From NCBI GenBank assembly GCA_029204225.1, contig CM055112.1:257001-315000 (forward strand): 58,000 bases of DNA, read 5' to 3'. The translations under genes and the position numbers were made by a program. This DNA is from Diphasiastrum complanatum (lineage: Eukaryota > Streptophyta > Lycopodiopsida > Lycopodiales > Lycopodiaceae). This document shows, one piece after another, positions 8,560-22,413 of this stretch; the first letter of the stretch is position 1; each line of letters begins with the position of its first letter. A model generated the notes under the pieces. That model was not told the origin of the DNA, did no database searches, and saw only the letters and a program-made list of their open reading frames with translations.

Positions 8560-11395
8560 CAGGAATGGTCGGAGCCTGGACCTCATTGACAAGGAAGGGT
8601 TGAAGAAGTCCTTTGAATTTTGAGAGAGAAAGAGAAGATACATAGAAGAAGAAAAGGGAGCTGGGCGAGAATAATGGATACGACGAAGAGATGGGAGATC
8701 GCGATCGCAAATTGATATGGTTGATATGGAGTATACCCATACTTCTTCTGAGTTCTTCTTCTTTTACTGCTAATAATAAGTTCTAGTGTGGGTTCTTTGC
8801 CAGAGGATCGGATCCGCCCACTGCACTGGGTATTGCTGCTGCTGCTGCTGCTGCTGAGGCATTCTGTGGATTATCTGGTGGATGTATATGATGCTGATTT
8901 GTGTAGTAGAAATGTATGATAACTATAATATGGCTGGATTGAAGAGGGGCGGGCTGATTTTGGAGGCAGATTCCTGAGTTTAGGTGGAGGTGATGGGCCT
9001 GGATCTGTCGACTTATGGATCGGTTCCTTTGGTAATGGCACGCTAGGATTTGCCACACACACAAGGTTGTGTATATTCAAGGGTTTTTCTGTTCTAAATC
9101 TGAGTTTTAACCAATGATTCAGCATAGTTTTCATGTGGGTAGTGTTTACTCAGTGAAATGCTCACCAAGAAAACCCGAGCATAAAGAATGTCAAGACCTG
9201 GATTTTTTCATGGGCGAGCAGCTCCTCTACACTTTTTCACTTGCCAAATCCAGTATTTTGCTAAGAGATGTATTATGTATTGGGGAATGAATTTTCTAGT
9301 GACAGTTCGTTTGGCAGCTAAAAGGGTCTTTGTTGTTTACGCAAGGCTGTTATGCCAAGCCATAATTGAACAGCCGCTGAGTTCAGCGGTCTATAAAAGC
9401 CACTCTCAAGCATGAAGGATGAAAAGGCTGATATTTTCCAATGCTTTTAGACTTTTTATGGGCTATCATACCTTCTAACACTTATTTATGGAACTTTGAG
9501 AAGTTGTTATGGACTTCGCTAGGCGTAATGTGCCAGTATAATCAGGACATGCCGCTTTCAATCTCATAGTCTTCCTTATATTTTTTATTTTCGTATAATG
9601 TTTTTGGAGAACATGCCAAAAACTTGCGTAAATGCAGTTTAGTTCTGCGAACAAAGCTGTTTACGATGAAATCATTCTTTTGCAAGTTTTAATCCTCTGC
9701 GAGAACGACTGAGGGAATCCTTGTCGATCCCTTTAGCCACATAGAAAAGGCTCAAAAAATGACATTGACGCTTTCATAATATGATAAACTGGAGGCTTTA
9801 CGAGATCAACATGACGATTTTTCAGTGAAGGGCTGCCACAGTAGTTGGACCTCTGTCTGAAAAAGCTTAGGGTTTCTTGATTCAAAGTGGTGACTATATT
9901 TGAAGCAAGGTTGCAGTCCGCGTTCAGGAACGCCATCCGGGATTTCCCATTAGGGTTTCCCGGAACGCAATTTTTTTTTTTTTGTATAGTTGCCAATATG
10001 GGTATCATGTGAAAGGATATCACAAAAGCAATTGTTATGCAAATCTGTTGCTTGGTTTCAGATGGCTGCAGGCTACATTGATTAGAAATCTGGACATCAG
10101 TAGATGGTTTAAGAAAACTGGCTGCATTTTCATATGGTTTCAGAAATTTGGACATCAGTAGATGGTTTCAGCCATAATTGCACCGCGATTCAGAATCACA
10201 ATTCAGAATCGCGTTTCGGGATTTTCCCAGAATCGCGACTGTTTCGACTGTTTCGGGTGCGAAACACCAAAAAGTGTGTTTTCACTCAGGGAGTTGGAAG
10301 GCCAAATCATGAAGAGGCCTAACCGTCGGGGCCGGGGTCTACTGGCAGCTCCCGGACCCCCTGTTTCAGCTATTCCAAAAGAAGTATACAATTCCCGCCA
10401 GTCTAAGGAAGGCTCCTTCTAACTCTTTCTATCATTATCTAACAGAAAACGGAATCAGTAGATCTGCAAACCATTGGCATCAGAACACCATTCAAAACTG
10501 ATTTCTGATATCTTTGAAAAGCATGTCCACCATTCAATTAAGGTTTAGTCAGTATTAAACTCAAAAAAAAAAAAAAAAATTGGCCATTACTCCTTTTTCC
10601 ACAACAACAAAAAAAAAAAATTTGCGATCCGGGTCGCGGATCACTGATGTTCCGGATCGCACGATCCGAAACGTTTTTGCAGCAGATCGCGATCCGCTGC
10701 AACACAGATTTGAAGGTGCAAAGCGAGTGTTTCTTGGAGATAGACTTAATTTTAAGCACAGTTTGTATTGCTGATTCTTAGCTAGTAGCTTTCGGTTTTA
10801 AATGGATAAAGCAGCAGGTATTTGGAACTGCAACAGACGAGATATGTCACTCTACTTTTGTTTTGTCCCATACATCTGATGAGTTTCCAACTGAGCCTCA
10901 AGAAGCAAATATGCTCTTACAACTGATCTAGAGCTAAAAGTCTGTGTGGTTCATTGAATCGGCAGGACAAACCAATCCAAATTTTCTGAAGAACATACTT
11001 GATTGAAGGGGTGACCTGGCTGAGCTAGACTTAGGAGTGACATTATAATATTGTTTTTTTGATATATTTGATTGCAAAAAACAGACAACAATCTAGGGCT
11101 GCACTGAAAAGATCTTCATTGTATATTCTCAGTCCAACACGTCTTATTGGCTCTCCGTGTGGGTCAGTAAAACATTGCATAAAAAATCTCTTTCATTTTT
11201 AGAATTTTTATGATGTTTTAACTGGCATTTATGTGTCAGTGTTCATCAGCCAGTTTGTACCATTGTTGGCTTCGTACATGAAGATTATTCTCAGCAATGA
11301 GCAATCTTTCTGAATTTGGGCAAATGGTGAAGTTTCAGGGTTTTGGCAATGACATTTGAAGTGGATTTAGTGAAGTTATCGTACTACTTTGAGCA
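8560..11395 (+). other. Probable TIFY8 leader region; no main gene
   Basis: Between the G-boxes and the TIFY8 start codon no conserved protein was found. Notable items are a 31-codon reading frame at 8691-8786 with a hydrophobic middle (KLIWLIWSIPILLLSSSS), a CTG trinucleotide run near 8834-8857, and a 21-bp direct repeat (GGACATCAGTAGATGGTTT) at about 10093 and 10151. At 10625-10705 there are GC-rich palindromic GATCCG words. The long spacing suggests a 5' untranslated intron, but no splice pair was proven. Confidence 0.3.
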
Positions 11396-14300
11396 ATGAT
11401 TCTCGTTATGGCTGAGAAAAGCCACCCTGTTTTCCGAGATTTTCTGGGGACAGCTCAAAGTGCAGAAGTGAAACAGCCTGAATTTTCTGCGACTGACTCT
11501 GTGAGAATTTCACAAAACAGTGGAGGTGTAGCAGCTTGTGAAGAAGAAGTCTCCACAAGAGCTTGTTCCATGCACTCTGCCCCAGGTCCCCTGAGTGGAG
11601 CTGGAGCAGGACCGACAACACTTGCAAACTCGTCAGACCCAAGTTCAGGTCAACAGATAAGCTCTATTGCCTTTGGTGCCGAATTACTGATGGTAGTGTT
11701 TGATTTTCAAAGTGTTTGTTCATCTGGCCAACTTCTATTTATGCGAAACGCTTGTGAGCATTTATGTAGTATGGGTGTCTTCTTTAGTCCCCAACCGTAT
11801 TCAAGTTGGATGAGTGTGTTACCTGTGCAATGGAGACCAGCCTTGAGTCCTGGTTTGCGCTTGGGAAAACAGATATCTGGGAGCTTGTGCTCCCAAACCT
11901 AATGTCTATTATGTGGTTTATTGACTTCGGCCTCTTAAGTATTTGTGATATGGGTTTTGTGAGATGTTTTTTGTGAATTGTCCCTATATTGTTTCATTTC
12001 AGACTCTTTTTGGGCATTTGGTGGTTAATTTTAGAAACTTCCAGTTTTTGAAACATTATAGATCTCTTTTCTGCAGAAATCTGGCGGCATTTGAAAGCTG
12101 GTGTAGAAGCTCATCAGGGATCTAAAGGTTTTTCTTACAAAGAATTTGAACATGATAATGGGAAAAAGAGGGATCCTTCTGCTAGTAGGGATTCTTTGAG
12201 AGGCTCTTTGCATTTCAATGCAGAAGTTTTGGAGAGCTCTAGGCCATCTAAGGTAGTAATGATTGCTTCAATTGGCTACTCGACTTGTTGATACTTAGTA
12301 GTGTGTGCGCAAACAGTCAACCTGAAGTTCCTGTTTTACTATTGTTTAAGTCGATCAATGTCTGCAGATTTCTCGGTCGAAGCAGAAAGAGGATCATCGA
12401 AGAGGGCATGGGGATCCTTCTTCACTGTCAGGAGACTTGCATCTCTCAATGCAGCCACCACGACCATCACCCTCCGGTCAGCCTTGGATCCAAACTTCTG
12501 TCATAAAACCTGATCTTACAACTGGGGCCTCAAAACATGTGGAGTCCTCAAGGCCTGTGGGTTTCAATTCGCCACTGCCCATAGGAGGACGGCTTAACCA
12601 CGTGGGCACTTCTGGTGAAAAGTCTTCACCCAAGGAAAATGCTGCCGGCTTCTCATCATTGCCTCAACCTCCTGCAGATGAGGGTTCTCGTACTGGATTG
12701 CAAGGTGCAGGAATTGCCCATCTTCTGAATGCATGCCCAACAAAATTGGTTTCAGTAGATCCGAGCACTCAAGCTGCTGCAGCTTCACAATCTAAAGTGC
12801 CATCGCGGAATGCTGGTTCAGAATCTGCTTTACCATCTTCGTAAGTTTCTAGGGTACCCAAAAGCGAGTGATAATTCCTTTCACTTTGCTTTTAAAAATG
12901 CTAAACTTTTCTGAGGTAGCTCCCTATACTTCTGCAGACATCAGATTGCAGCACCTGCCACCCGTCAACTGACAATATTCTATGGAGGTCAAGCTCATGT
13001 GTTTGACGATGTAACACCCGACAAGGTTAAGAATATCCTCTATTGCCAGTATTTGCTTCGCAATGGTTTCAAAAAGAAGCTCTGATTTTGTACTTTTTGC
13101 ATGGTATTGAGCAGTTTAATTGTCCCCGTGCTACAGTTAAAGTGTTGTTCTAGTCATTTCTAGATCATAGTTCCTCAGTGATTTAATCCAAGAAGACTCA
13201 AATCAGGATTTGAGTCAAGTAGCTGATTTGAGACGATTTGATTTCGTTTTCTAAAGTTCAAATCAAGCTCCTGTTAAAGGGTTAGAGAAAACTTTTAATA
13301 TTTTTCGAAATGTCGAAACAAATTTGGAAAACGGGGGAACACCTTGAAATTCCTTTTGACATATATTTGAATCAAGAATCAAATTGAAATCCATCTAAAT
13401 AGATCAAAAGTCAGTAGAATTGAGATTTGTTGGACCTATGTTCTGGGTAGCTTAATCATCATATTGCATTTTTATATTAAATAGTCAAATGACTTAAATT
13501 CTCACTAGTGTGACTGATTCCTTGTCAATTGTAGGCGGATGCTATCTTGTTGTTGGCTCGCTCTAATGGAAGATCTTGGTCTACCACCTACGCACATCGA
13601 CCTTCTGCTAGTAACAATTCCATAGCAAGCGAGACCAGAGAGTTGGAGAGACAGAAAGAAAAGACAGCAAGTTGTAGAACTTCTATGAATAAAACAGGAA
13701 GTAATGCACTCCCTACAGATGTTCAAAGTCTACTCCAGGGGCTTGCTCGTGCAGGAGTTGGTGGTATCCAACCTTCGCACCAGTGTAGTCATCAAGAGCC
13801 AAATTCTGCAAGGCCATCCTCAGATCATAAAACAGCAGGTTTTTATTAATATGTGAATTCTTGGTCTTTAATTGCCTTTTATCTTTATTTAACATTGAGA
13901 TAGAATTCCAACAGCAAAACTAATTGCTTCAGTCGGTATGCTCTTTTAATACACGATATGATTCTGATATTTTATCATTAGTCTGGGTAATATTCTTGTA
14001 TATTTGAAAAGCTAGTTCGCTTTTAATGTCATGTTAAGTAAAGGAGAGAGGTAAACCTTGGAGGATCATGCTTTTCTTATGTAGTTGTCTTTTCGATGCA
14101 CAGAGAACTTAGCGGTAGATGCCAGTAAGATTGGTGGTTCCTTCATCAGAATCCCAGGTTCCGCATCTGCATATACCAATATAACTGAAAAGGAGGTATG
14201 TTTTTGTAGTTAGCTATTGCTGCCACCCTCTGGTTGTATATCTCAGTTCTGCCCTCTTTTGTCGTGCTAGTGTTTTTTGTCGATGGTCATTTCTATTTTC

Positions 14301-15059
14301 GAAGTGGTTGAGGGATGATACATATTCTTACATTTTCATAGGAAGCATTTGGCTAGGTTCTCTTTAATGTCTCTTCCTTTCACCTGAAGCTTGACGCATT
14401 GGTTTAGAGATTCACATGAACATCTCTGTTTGCATGTAAACTGAACCTAATCTGGCCATTGATGACGGTGAATGAGGATGTTCGAGTATGTAGATTTTGC
14501 TGAGCAACCTGAAGTAATGAGACATAAATTTTTTTACATTTTCTGAAATAATATTTTGATGATCTTTGCTCTTAGGCACCAATGTGGCTGAGTCTGCCAC
14601 CCTTGAGAATTTAGAAAAATTGGCATTCTCATCTTTCTGTAACATAAGCTAGTGTTGACATAATTTTAGTGGATGCATATCAAGTGCATCTGTGGGTGGA
14701 GGCCAGAAATCTATAGATTACACATCTTATTTGTTATTTTTAGGCACTCTCCTGGACTTAACATATATACATATCCCTCTTGATGCTTGCTTTGCTGCCA
14801 AACTATCCCTTCTTCCACTCGTTGTCCTGTGCATCATTCCCAGTTAATCTTGGAAGTTGGAACCATCAGAATATCTCTAAGGACATCATAATTCTGGTTA
14901 TGCTGAAACTCTTCATTTTTTGCCTCACAAAGATGCATGTTGTATATATGCTTTTTCTAGCAACCTAGCTGTGAAGTACTATCATTTTAAACTTGAAATC
15001 ACAGAGGATTGTTGATGGTATCTTTTCAGGCAGGGTGTCAAGGCCAGCAATGGATGTAA
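11396..15059 (+). CDS. TIFY8: TIFY8-type protein, seven coding exons
   Basis: Plant nuclear TIFY-domain protein. TIFY8 is reported as a transcriptional repressor that works through co-repressor partners and lacks the Jas degron of the JAZ proteins. Coding exons: 11396-11648, 12077-12252, 12368-12840, 12938-13025, 13535-13838, 14104-14195, 15030-15059. All introns are GT-AG and all phases agree, giving 471 residues. The N-terminus MAEKSHPVFRDFLG matches the FHDFLG motif of TIFY8. The central part holds MQPPRPSPSGQPW and ADEGSRTGLQGAGI, both typical of this subfamily. The TIFY domain starts near residue 308 (ATRQLTIFYGGQAHVFDD) and continues across the exon 4/5 junction into ADAILLLARSNGRSWSTTY. 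No Jas motif follows. ATG 11396 is used as start; the second ATG at 11408 is equally possible. The 10-codon last exon is the least certain part. Confidence 0.88.
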
Positions 15060-18000
15060 GGAGCATATTTCTAAGAAGCTATTAAGTTTGGCATGAGGTA
15101 CTTCGCATCAAGTATTTTATGTAGCTAATTAACTCTTTTTAATCTTGATTGGAAGATCATCTGCAGTTGTGTACGTTTCTAAGTTCCAATCAAAGGTTGC
15201 TCTTTCTGGTGTCAGCTGTATCATTAATCATCTGTTCTTTTGCTGTCTGTACATTCTTTTATTAATAGAAGTTCAGGGTGATTGTCCATCCAATGAATGT
15301 TGGGATTACTTTTTCAAAGAATCTCACTGCTTGGAAGTTCATATGGGTGGAGTTAATCAAATCCATGCGACTTTGAGCTGGTTTAATTCAGCAGATGAAG
15401 GTTCTTTTGTCATGAGTTGCATATGATGGGTTGCAATTTTATGATGAGTCGTAAAAAAATCAGTGAACACCAAACAAGTCCACTTAGCTGGAAAATAACT
15501 AAATTGATTTCTACACTCCATGAAAGAATTATCTTCCTTGACAGGAAAGTCTTTCACTGCATACGAGACAGGGAGCAGGGGAGATATTGTAACATTGAAG
15601 ATGCTGCTGGGAATAACAGCAAATGTTTGCAATGCTGATACACCTTGTGTTGTCTTTATACACAAACGTTCTAATGTATGCCTTACACTGGATGTACACT
15701 AGCAAAACATATTCAAATCATTTCATCACTGTCATTTTTGTTAGCTGCTTGCGCTTGAGAAAAATGCAGTTTTTGTTCTCCAAATACCTAAATATTCTGG
15801 TTCTGATAATTCTCTCATTAGACTAGAAATACAAGCATTGATCCACATTCTTCTTCTTACTTGATGGCCCATGCTCTTCGATGCAATCATAGATCTTGTA
15901 TATGGAAAATTAGTCAGTTGCAAAATTCTGAGTGCATGCTTCATACTGTCATCCGAGCAAGTGTGGGGTTGACTCTCAGTTTGACTTGTTGACGAAATCA
16001 CCCACTACAAGTATAGCCTTTTGTTCAGTCATTCTGAAAATTCCTAGTTACTGTGCCATGATTATGCTCTAGAGTTGCATGCTGTTCATGTTTTGAGCAA
16101 AAGTAAATTTTAAAGGAACCTCAACCGTAGACAGTGTCTTGTTTGCGAACCATCACCTCAGAGATTTATGGCTAAAGTTTTGCAGCATTTTTACATGTGA
16201 GAGGCCATTGCTGGGGTATATTTGAAGTTTTTGAGCTCATTGAGCCCCTTTGCCTTGATTAAAGGGCCTTGAACTCTTTTCCCTTTCTAATGGCATGGTT
16301 TATTACCTTTTATTATGTGCCTGCAATGATGAAATGTGAAGTGATTGAAGCCGATTGAGTCCTCTGTCCTCTCTTCTTGTGGCATCTTTCATCTCTTATA
16401 TTGTAACTTCAAAAAACAAATACAGCATGCTATTTTACATATTGGAGTGAAATGTTACTTCGGATATCAAGTCACATTACCATTTGGTCATTTCATTGTT
16501 GTAATTTTTCAACCTTTCATGAATGGTGCCCCCCCTTACTGGGCTACGCATGCACAAAGAGCAAAAAAAATCTTGTAATTTAAACAAAGCACTACAGTAA
16601 ATGATGTTACATATGCAAGAAAATGGTCAAGTGAAAAAGTAATTGATGTTACATATGCAAGGAAATAGTCAAGTGAAAAAGTACAAACACAAGAAGGGAG
16701 GACATTTTGAAAAGAAACTAGGAGGTTGATGGTTAAAAGAAAAGCAACATCAAGAAGCTTTTCAATATATTAATCTGTGTTATGAAGCTCCTCTCCAATT
16801 ATCAAAACTTTGCCAGTCAAGTTATTTGTCGTAGTAGATAGTGTAGTGCTAAATTGTGCATATATCAAATGTTTTTAGGTGGTAAGAAATAAGAGTGCCA
16901 TCCACTAGTTATGGCCTTGAGTTAGGAGTTGAGTTTTGCAAGTTAAAGGGATAACAAACCACTTATCTTTTTTGGAGAAGTAAAGACCTTGTTTTCTTGG
17001 CTTTGATCTATAGTGCATAGCCTCCATCATGAGTGAAGTGCGTCGTTGTAAGAGAAAAGTCAAAAGAAATTCAATATGTTGATCTTTGTGCAAAATCTAG
17101 TAAAACTAATGTGGATGTATGTTGGTGGCCTATACTTACTCTTGTTGATAAAAATGAGTAACATTCAACTTGTGCTATGCACAATGAATTAATTGTTTTG
17201 AGAATTTCTTAGCGGTCTCCACAAGGTTGAAGATTACGTGTTGTTTTTTTTCTATGCCAAGTACCATACATAAACTCAATTTATTTTTTGTCAAGACTCA
17301 ATCCATGACCAAGTTTGTGGCTAATTTGTTTGTGCTAGGTTTTTCATTTTATTGCTGTATTGCACCTATTCTTGGGCATGAAGTATGACTTTATAACCTA
17401 ACCTTTGTTGTTTGTTATTGTCTAAAATTGGATGTATCTTTTGTTAGGGTTGGGACCACTTGAGACATGATATCAATATAAAGGTCTCTCAACACTTGCA
17501 TTTATTTTATTCTTGACAAGTTGCCATGTATCGAGATTTATGCATACATCAAGAATGTTTCAAAATCTTTTCAAGGGAAAAATGCATATCCACTTCTCAT
17601 ATATTAGTTATTCATTGATTGTGATTACCCAACTTTGGGGTTTTTTAAAAGATCTTGAACAACGTGGACAAATTGAAACATTCAAATAGTGGTTTATCTA
17701 CCATTGCCCACATTCTCAACACTATATCACAATTTTCTTCCACTTTAGGATTTGAAGCTACACTCAAGGTTTTAAAATTCAATTTTGTGAATTTGATGAT
17801 GATAAGAAATTCTAATAGTAGGGGGAGAATCAAGACATAGTATTTCTTGCTGGCTCTTACCTTGATATTCAAGTCACAATGATATTTTTGATTGGCCACA
17901 TCTAGTTCTTGTTTTAAAGCTTCGCTTTTATTCTTCTAACAATATTACATTTGGAAAATGGATTGTTGTTTGTAAGCCAACATGTTTTATTCATTGAAAA

Positions 18001-20585
18001 CATGCAATCTTTTGAAATGAGGAATCCACTTTTTAAGTTTTAGTATACCTTTTCTTTTTTTGAGATCTCAAATATTACTATTTTTAGATATAAAATTTTT
18101 TGCATGATAACAATGTTGTGTTTTAAGAAATTTCATATTTGTGTGGATTTAGGGTTTAGGGTTTAGGGTTTAGGGTTTATTGCAAAAGTGTATTTGTTGA
18201 AATTTGTAGTGGAATATTCATACTTAGAAAAAAGATAAAATTATGAACAACACATTATTGAAAAGCTAATTTTGTAGAAATTACTTTTAAAAACAAAAAA
18301 GAAATTTCCAAAATATTTTTAAATTTCTCAATGACTCTAAATATTTTTTCATCATATTTCAATGTATATTTATAATACACTAGAAATTTTTTATCGCATG
18401 ATTATTATCTTGAGAAAAAATTTGTGCATTGCATTTTAATAAAATTAAGTAAATTCTAATCCAATTTTATAGTTGCAATGTGTCTGCGCTTTAGGACGGC
18501 ACATACATGGAAAGAGGCAAGCAAGTGGAGGATGGCACCACCTGTCATGCATTTTTCATCTCTTATGATGAGCCACGAGATGTCCAAGGTGCACTCCAAT
18601 CAAAGGAGTGGTGTCGTTGTCACTGGATAAGTTTAAACACAACTTATTGGGTATAAAAACAATTTAATTCATCTATTTACAAGTTGTTGTGGCCTTTGGC
18701 ATAGACAAGGCACATAATTGGTCATCGGATTTTCCCACATTTTTGTGATTCATAGGTAATTACAATAATTGTCAAAGTGATTGTCTTTGTTGATCTTAAA
18801 TTGCAGCAATGGTCATTTTTTGTTGATATACTGGTAATTATTAGTTATGTTCTTGATTTCACTACAAAGATGGGCACCACCATAATTTTTAAATTTGGGA
18901 ATTTTGTTCAAGACAACAATTTAAGTAAAATCTCAATCTCAAAGAACGACTATGTGCATATAAAAACATGGTAAATTTTTACTTATCAAATAGCATTTTG
19001 AGTACCAACATTGCACACTTCTAAGAAATCCTTGCATCCACTTGTTGTCAACTTGAATTGAATACTATTATTCTCCACAATGCAAAGTTTGGTAGCTTAA
19101 AAGATATTTAATCACATTTCAATGTACTTTGAAGGCATTTCACAATCAAAGATTTTTTTAATATGAAATTTTGCAATCAAAAATTTTAATGGTCTTTTTT
19201 TGAACAAATTGTGCAAGCTCCTTTGCCCCACTTGCTGAATTGTATAGAAATATGGTTGGTCATTCACATTCTTTGTGAAGATGATTCTTTGGGACTATCA
19301 TCGATTGCTTGTTTCCTAGCATGTTTATGTTTTCTTGATAGTTTCTTAGCTTTGGCCTTGTGTAAAGATATTTTAATGGATGAAAATGAAAATGAATTAC
19401 TCTACAAAGAATCAAATTTTATTGTAGTAAAGAATATGATTAGATCAAAATACGTAAGTTGTATGCTTAGCATGGATGGGAATGTAAAGGAATAAATGAT
19501 GCTTGTTGATTAGCTATGTTAAGCATGGAAGGTGAAATAAACTAAATCAAAAATGAAACAAAGATAATTAAGTAATTAACAAGGCTTTGTAGGATTTAGC
19601 TTACACGTAGAATATAAAAAAAAGATAGGATATTAAGCATTTAAATTTTTCAATCGAATAAAATGTAGGAAAAAAATGGTTGAGATTTTTATTGTGGCTT
19701 TAAATTTAATGAATTTTTTTGTGGCCCTTCATCACATGTGTTGTTTGGTTAGACAATATCACACTCATTCCAATCCTGACAATTCCAACCTTTAACCATG
19801 GCCTCTGGCACCTTCATAAAAATTATCAAAAATAGAATAAAGGAGGAGTTGGAAACTAACTTTAATTAAAGAAAGCTAAAAAAATAAAAATTACAAAACG
19901 AAACATTAATTATGTTTTAAACTCTTTGCCCATTTCTGGCAGTTGTCCACCATCATCCACTCTTGACAAAACATTGACAATTAATTCAATGGAAGAAATG
20001 CTAAAATTTCCATATATGATAAAGCAAGAGTGGATTGAAAAGATTTGCCTTTTTAAAGTTGAATCTCTTTTTAGTGTTTGTTCTTTCAGAATTTTGACTA
20101 ACTAAAAAAAAAAAATTAACTAAAAATTAAAAAATAACACGAATAGCTAAATAATTGATATTAAGTTATAACCCACAGAATCAATTGCAAATCAAAAGAA
20201 GTTATACATAAGAATAGTTATTAGTGAAGGTCTCAAATTCACTGGTCTCAAATGAAATGTTGACTTAAAATAATTACGATATTTTGAACTGAGCATAGTA
20301 ACAATATTTTGTCAAATGGCGATCTTGTCTCTTGAGCAACTCCAAACATTTTTGTGTCACCCACTTTTTGGGAAAAGAATATATTTCCTATAAATAAATA
20401 GAAATCAATCCCTTTGGGTAATCATGTTTAGTCTATAATCTTGATCAATGTTGTTGTCCTAGACTAAGAGGTTGGCATTTTTTACAATGAGATTTGCAAA
20501 GGTTATGGCACGTTTGAACAAGTGATGTGCTTCTATCAAGGATTAAGACTATGATTTCCACCAAGAGCGAAAAAATAATATGTAT
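15060..20585. other. AT-rich intergenic DNA after TIFY8
   Basis: No gene recognised. The first few hundred bases may be TIFY8 3' untranslated sequence. A 42-bp unit is tandemly duplicated at 16599-16640 and 16641-16682 (core GATGTTACATATGCAAG). The rest is AT-rich, with short reading frames that lack any family resemblance. Confidence 0.5.
18148..18179 (+). repeat. Interstitial telomere-type repeat (TTTAGGG)4
   Basis: Four perfect copies of TTTAGGG followed by TTTA. This is the Arabidopsis-type plant telomere unit. The array is too short for a chromosome end and lies in AT-rich intergenic DNA. It could be a repair scar, or a telo-box-like element by chance expansion. Confidence 0.9.
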
Positions 20586-20870
20586 CTATCCTTTTTTAAT
20601 CCAAGTCTTTTTTATAGCAAAGCTTTGAACAAGATTACCTTGATCATCCAACAAGCCATTAAGTATAACTTGAACAAGTTCTACCTCCTTAATGCTCTCA
20701 TCAATACATGCTAATTCATCATTGAATGCTTTAACTCTCAATACAAAAACATGAGCACTCTCTTCCTTCTTTTGCAAACTTTGAAAGATTTGTCTTCTTA
20801 GGGTCAACACTCTAGATATAGACTTTGTGAAAGATTTCAGATCGATTAAGATCCAACTTTACAAAATGAT
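20586..20870 (-). pseudogene. Ty1/copia Gag fragment
   Basis: On the minus strand, SISRVLTLRRQIFQSLQKKE then LACIDESIKEVELVQVILNG. This is the middle of the copia Gag (UBN2-type) capsid region, homologous to the longer Gag at 55440-56210. The N-terminal third and the zinc knuckle are missing. It lies downstream, in minus-strand sense, of the copia LTR at 21586, as expected for the start of an internal region, although the first part of gag is deleted. Confidence 0.75.
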
Positions 20871-20979
20871 CTTGGGTTAGAAAGACAACATATCACCAAT
20901 CTTGTAATGTAGAAAAACCAACATCTACACTATGAATGAGATGCAAACTCTAAAAGATCTTGATAAAACATGAATCAAA

Positions 20980-21586
<607 letters not shown>

Positions 21587-21845
21587 CTCCCTCTTCAACT
21601 AGTCCTAAGTATAGACCTCCTTTCTAATGATCTAAAGTAGTTTCCATAATTTATATAGAGAATAGTGTCCACTTGGGATGCTTCACTATTTCTTACATCA
21701 ATTTTACATGTCAAGATGTGAATAGAACATGAAGAACCAAATAGAATGTGAATGAGATAATTCCTCCATGCTATAAACTTTCAACTCTCTGGAAAGTTAT
21801 AGCAACCAAACAATAAATGTGAGTGATACCATTTGCTTGCTTGCA
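21587..21845 (-). mobile_element. Copia 3' internal end, left flank of insertion
   Basis: Reverse complement of 53710-54010: it contains the polypurine tract (21587-21600) and the region just before it. Its alignment with the 53-kb copy stops exactly at 21845, where the DNA transposon begins, and resumes at 25883. Confidence 0.8.
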
Positions 21846-21880
21846 TTAGGGCCCTTTTTGGACTCAAAAAGGGCCTCTTC
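21846..21880 (+). repeat. Left terminal inverted repeat (35 bp)
   Basis: Identical to the reverse complement of 25848-25882. It is itself a hairpin: GGCCCTTTTTG, spacer GACT, CAAAAAGGGCC. Such self-complementary ends could be transposase binding sites. Confidence 0.95.
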
Positions 21881-22193
21881 ACTAATTATAATTAGTGTTA
21901 ATGACGACACGTGTCCCAATAAAATATTGACAACTGAGAGGGAATGGTCCATATGACATGGCAAATTCAATGGTGCAGATTAAATCAAGTGTGGGCCCAC
22001 AAAGTACACCTCTAAAATTAACCCTACATTAACCCTAGATAAAGCAATAACTATGCCTACAAGTTAATATCAACTAGCATGTCTATCTACTAGCAGCCTT
22101 ATCCTAAGTGAGCCTAGTCCTTATTTCAAATTTTGAATGTTCACAAGCTTGTATCTCTCATCTCTCTCTCATTTTGTAGTCTCTCTCTAAACA

Positions 22194-22318
<125 letters not shown>

Positions 22319-22413
22319 CTCCACAGATATTCTATTTTTTTTATTTTGGTTCACCTTATCTGAAGATCTACAACCTATTTCGCATATCCTACATTATCAT
22401 TACATCATCCATT

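Noticed and set aside
8783-9134. Minus-strand frames with an Ala run (ASAAAAAAAIPSAVGG) and Pro-rich text
   Set aside because: The Ala run is the CTG repeat read backwards. The two overlapping frames have no conserved domain and lie in the presumed TIFY8 leader.
9733-10155. Minus-strand 140-codon frame in the TIFY8 leader
   Set aside because: No family resemblance, and it contains homopolymer (KKK) and dispersed-repeat sequence; probably chance.
15145-15426. 93-codon plus-strand frame after TIFY8
   Set aside because: No domain and no splice logic linking it to TIFY8; treated as 3' untranslated or intergenic.
15357-15665. Overlapping frames on both strands downstream of TIFY8
   Set aside because: Both strands are open over the same bases without homology, typical of chance.
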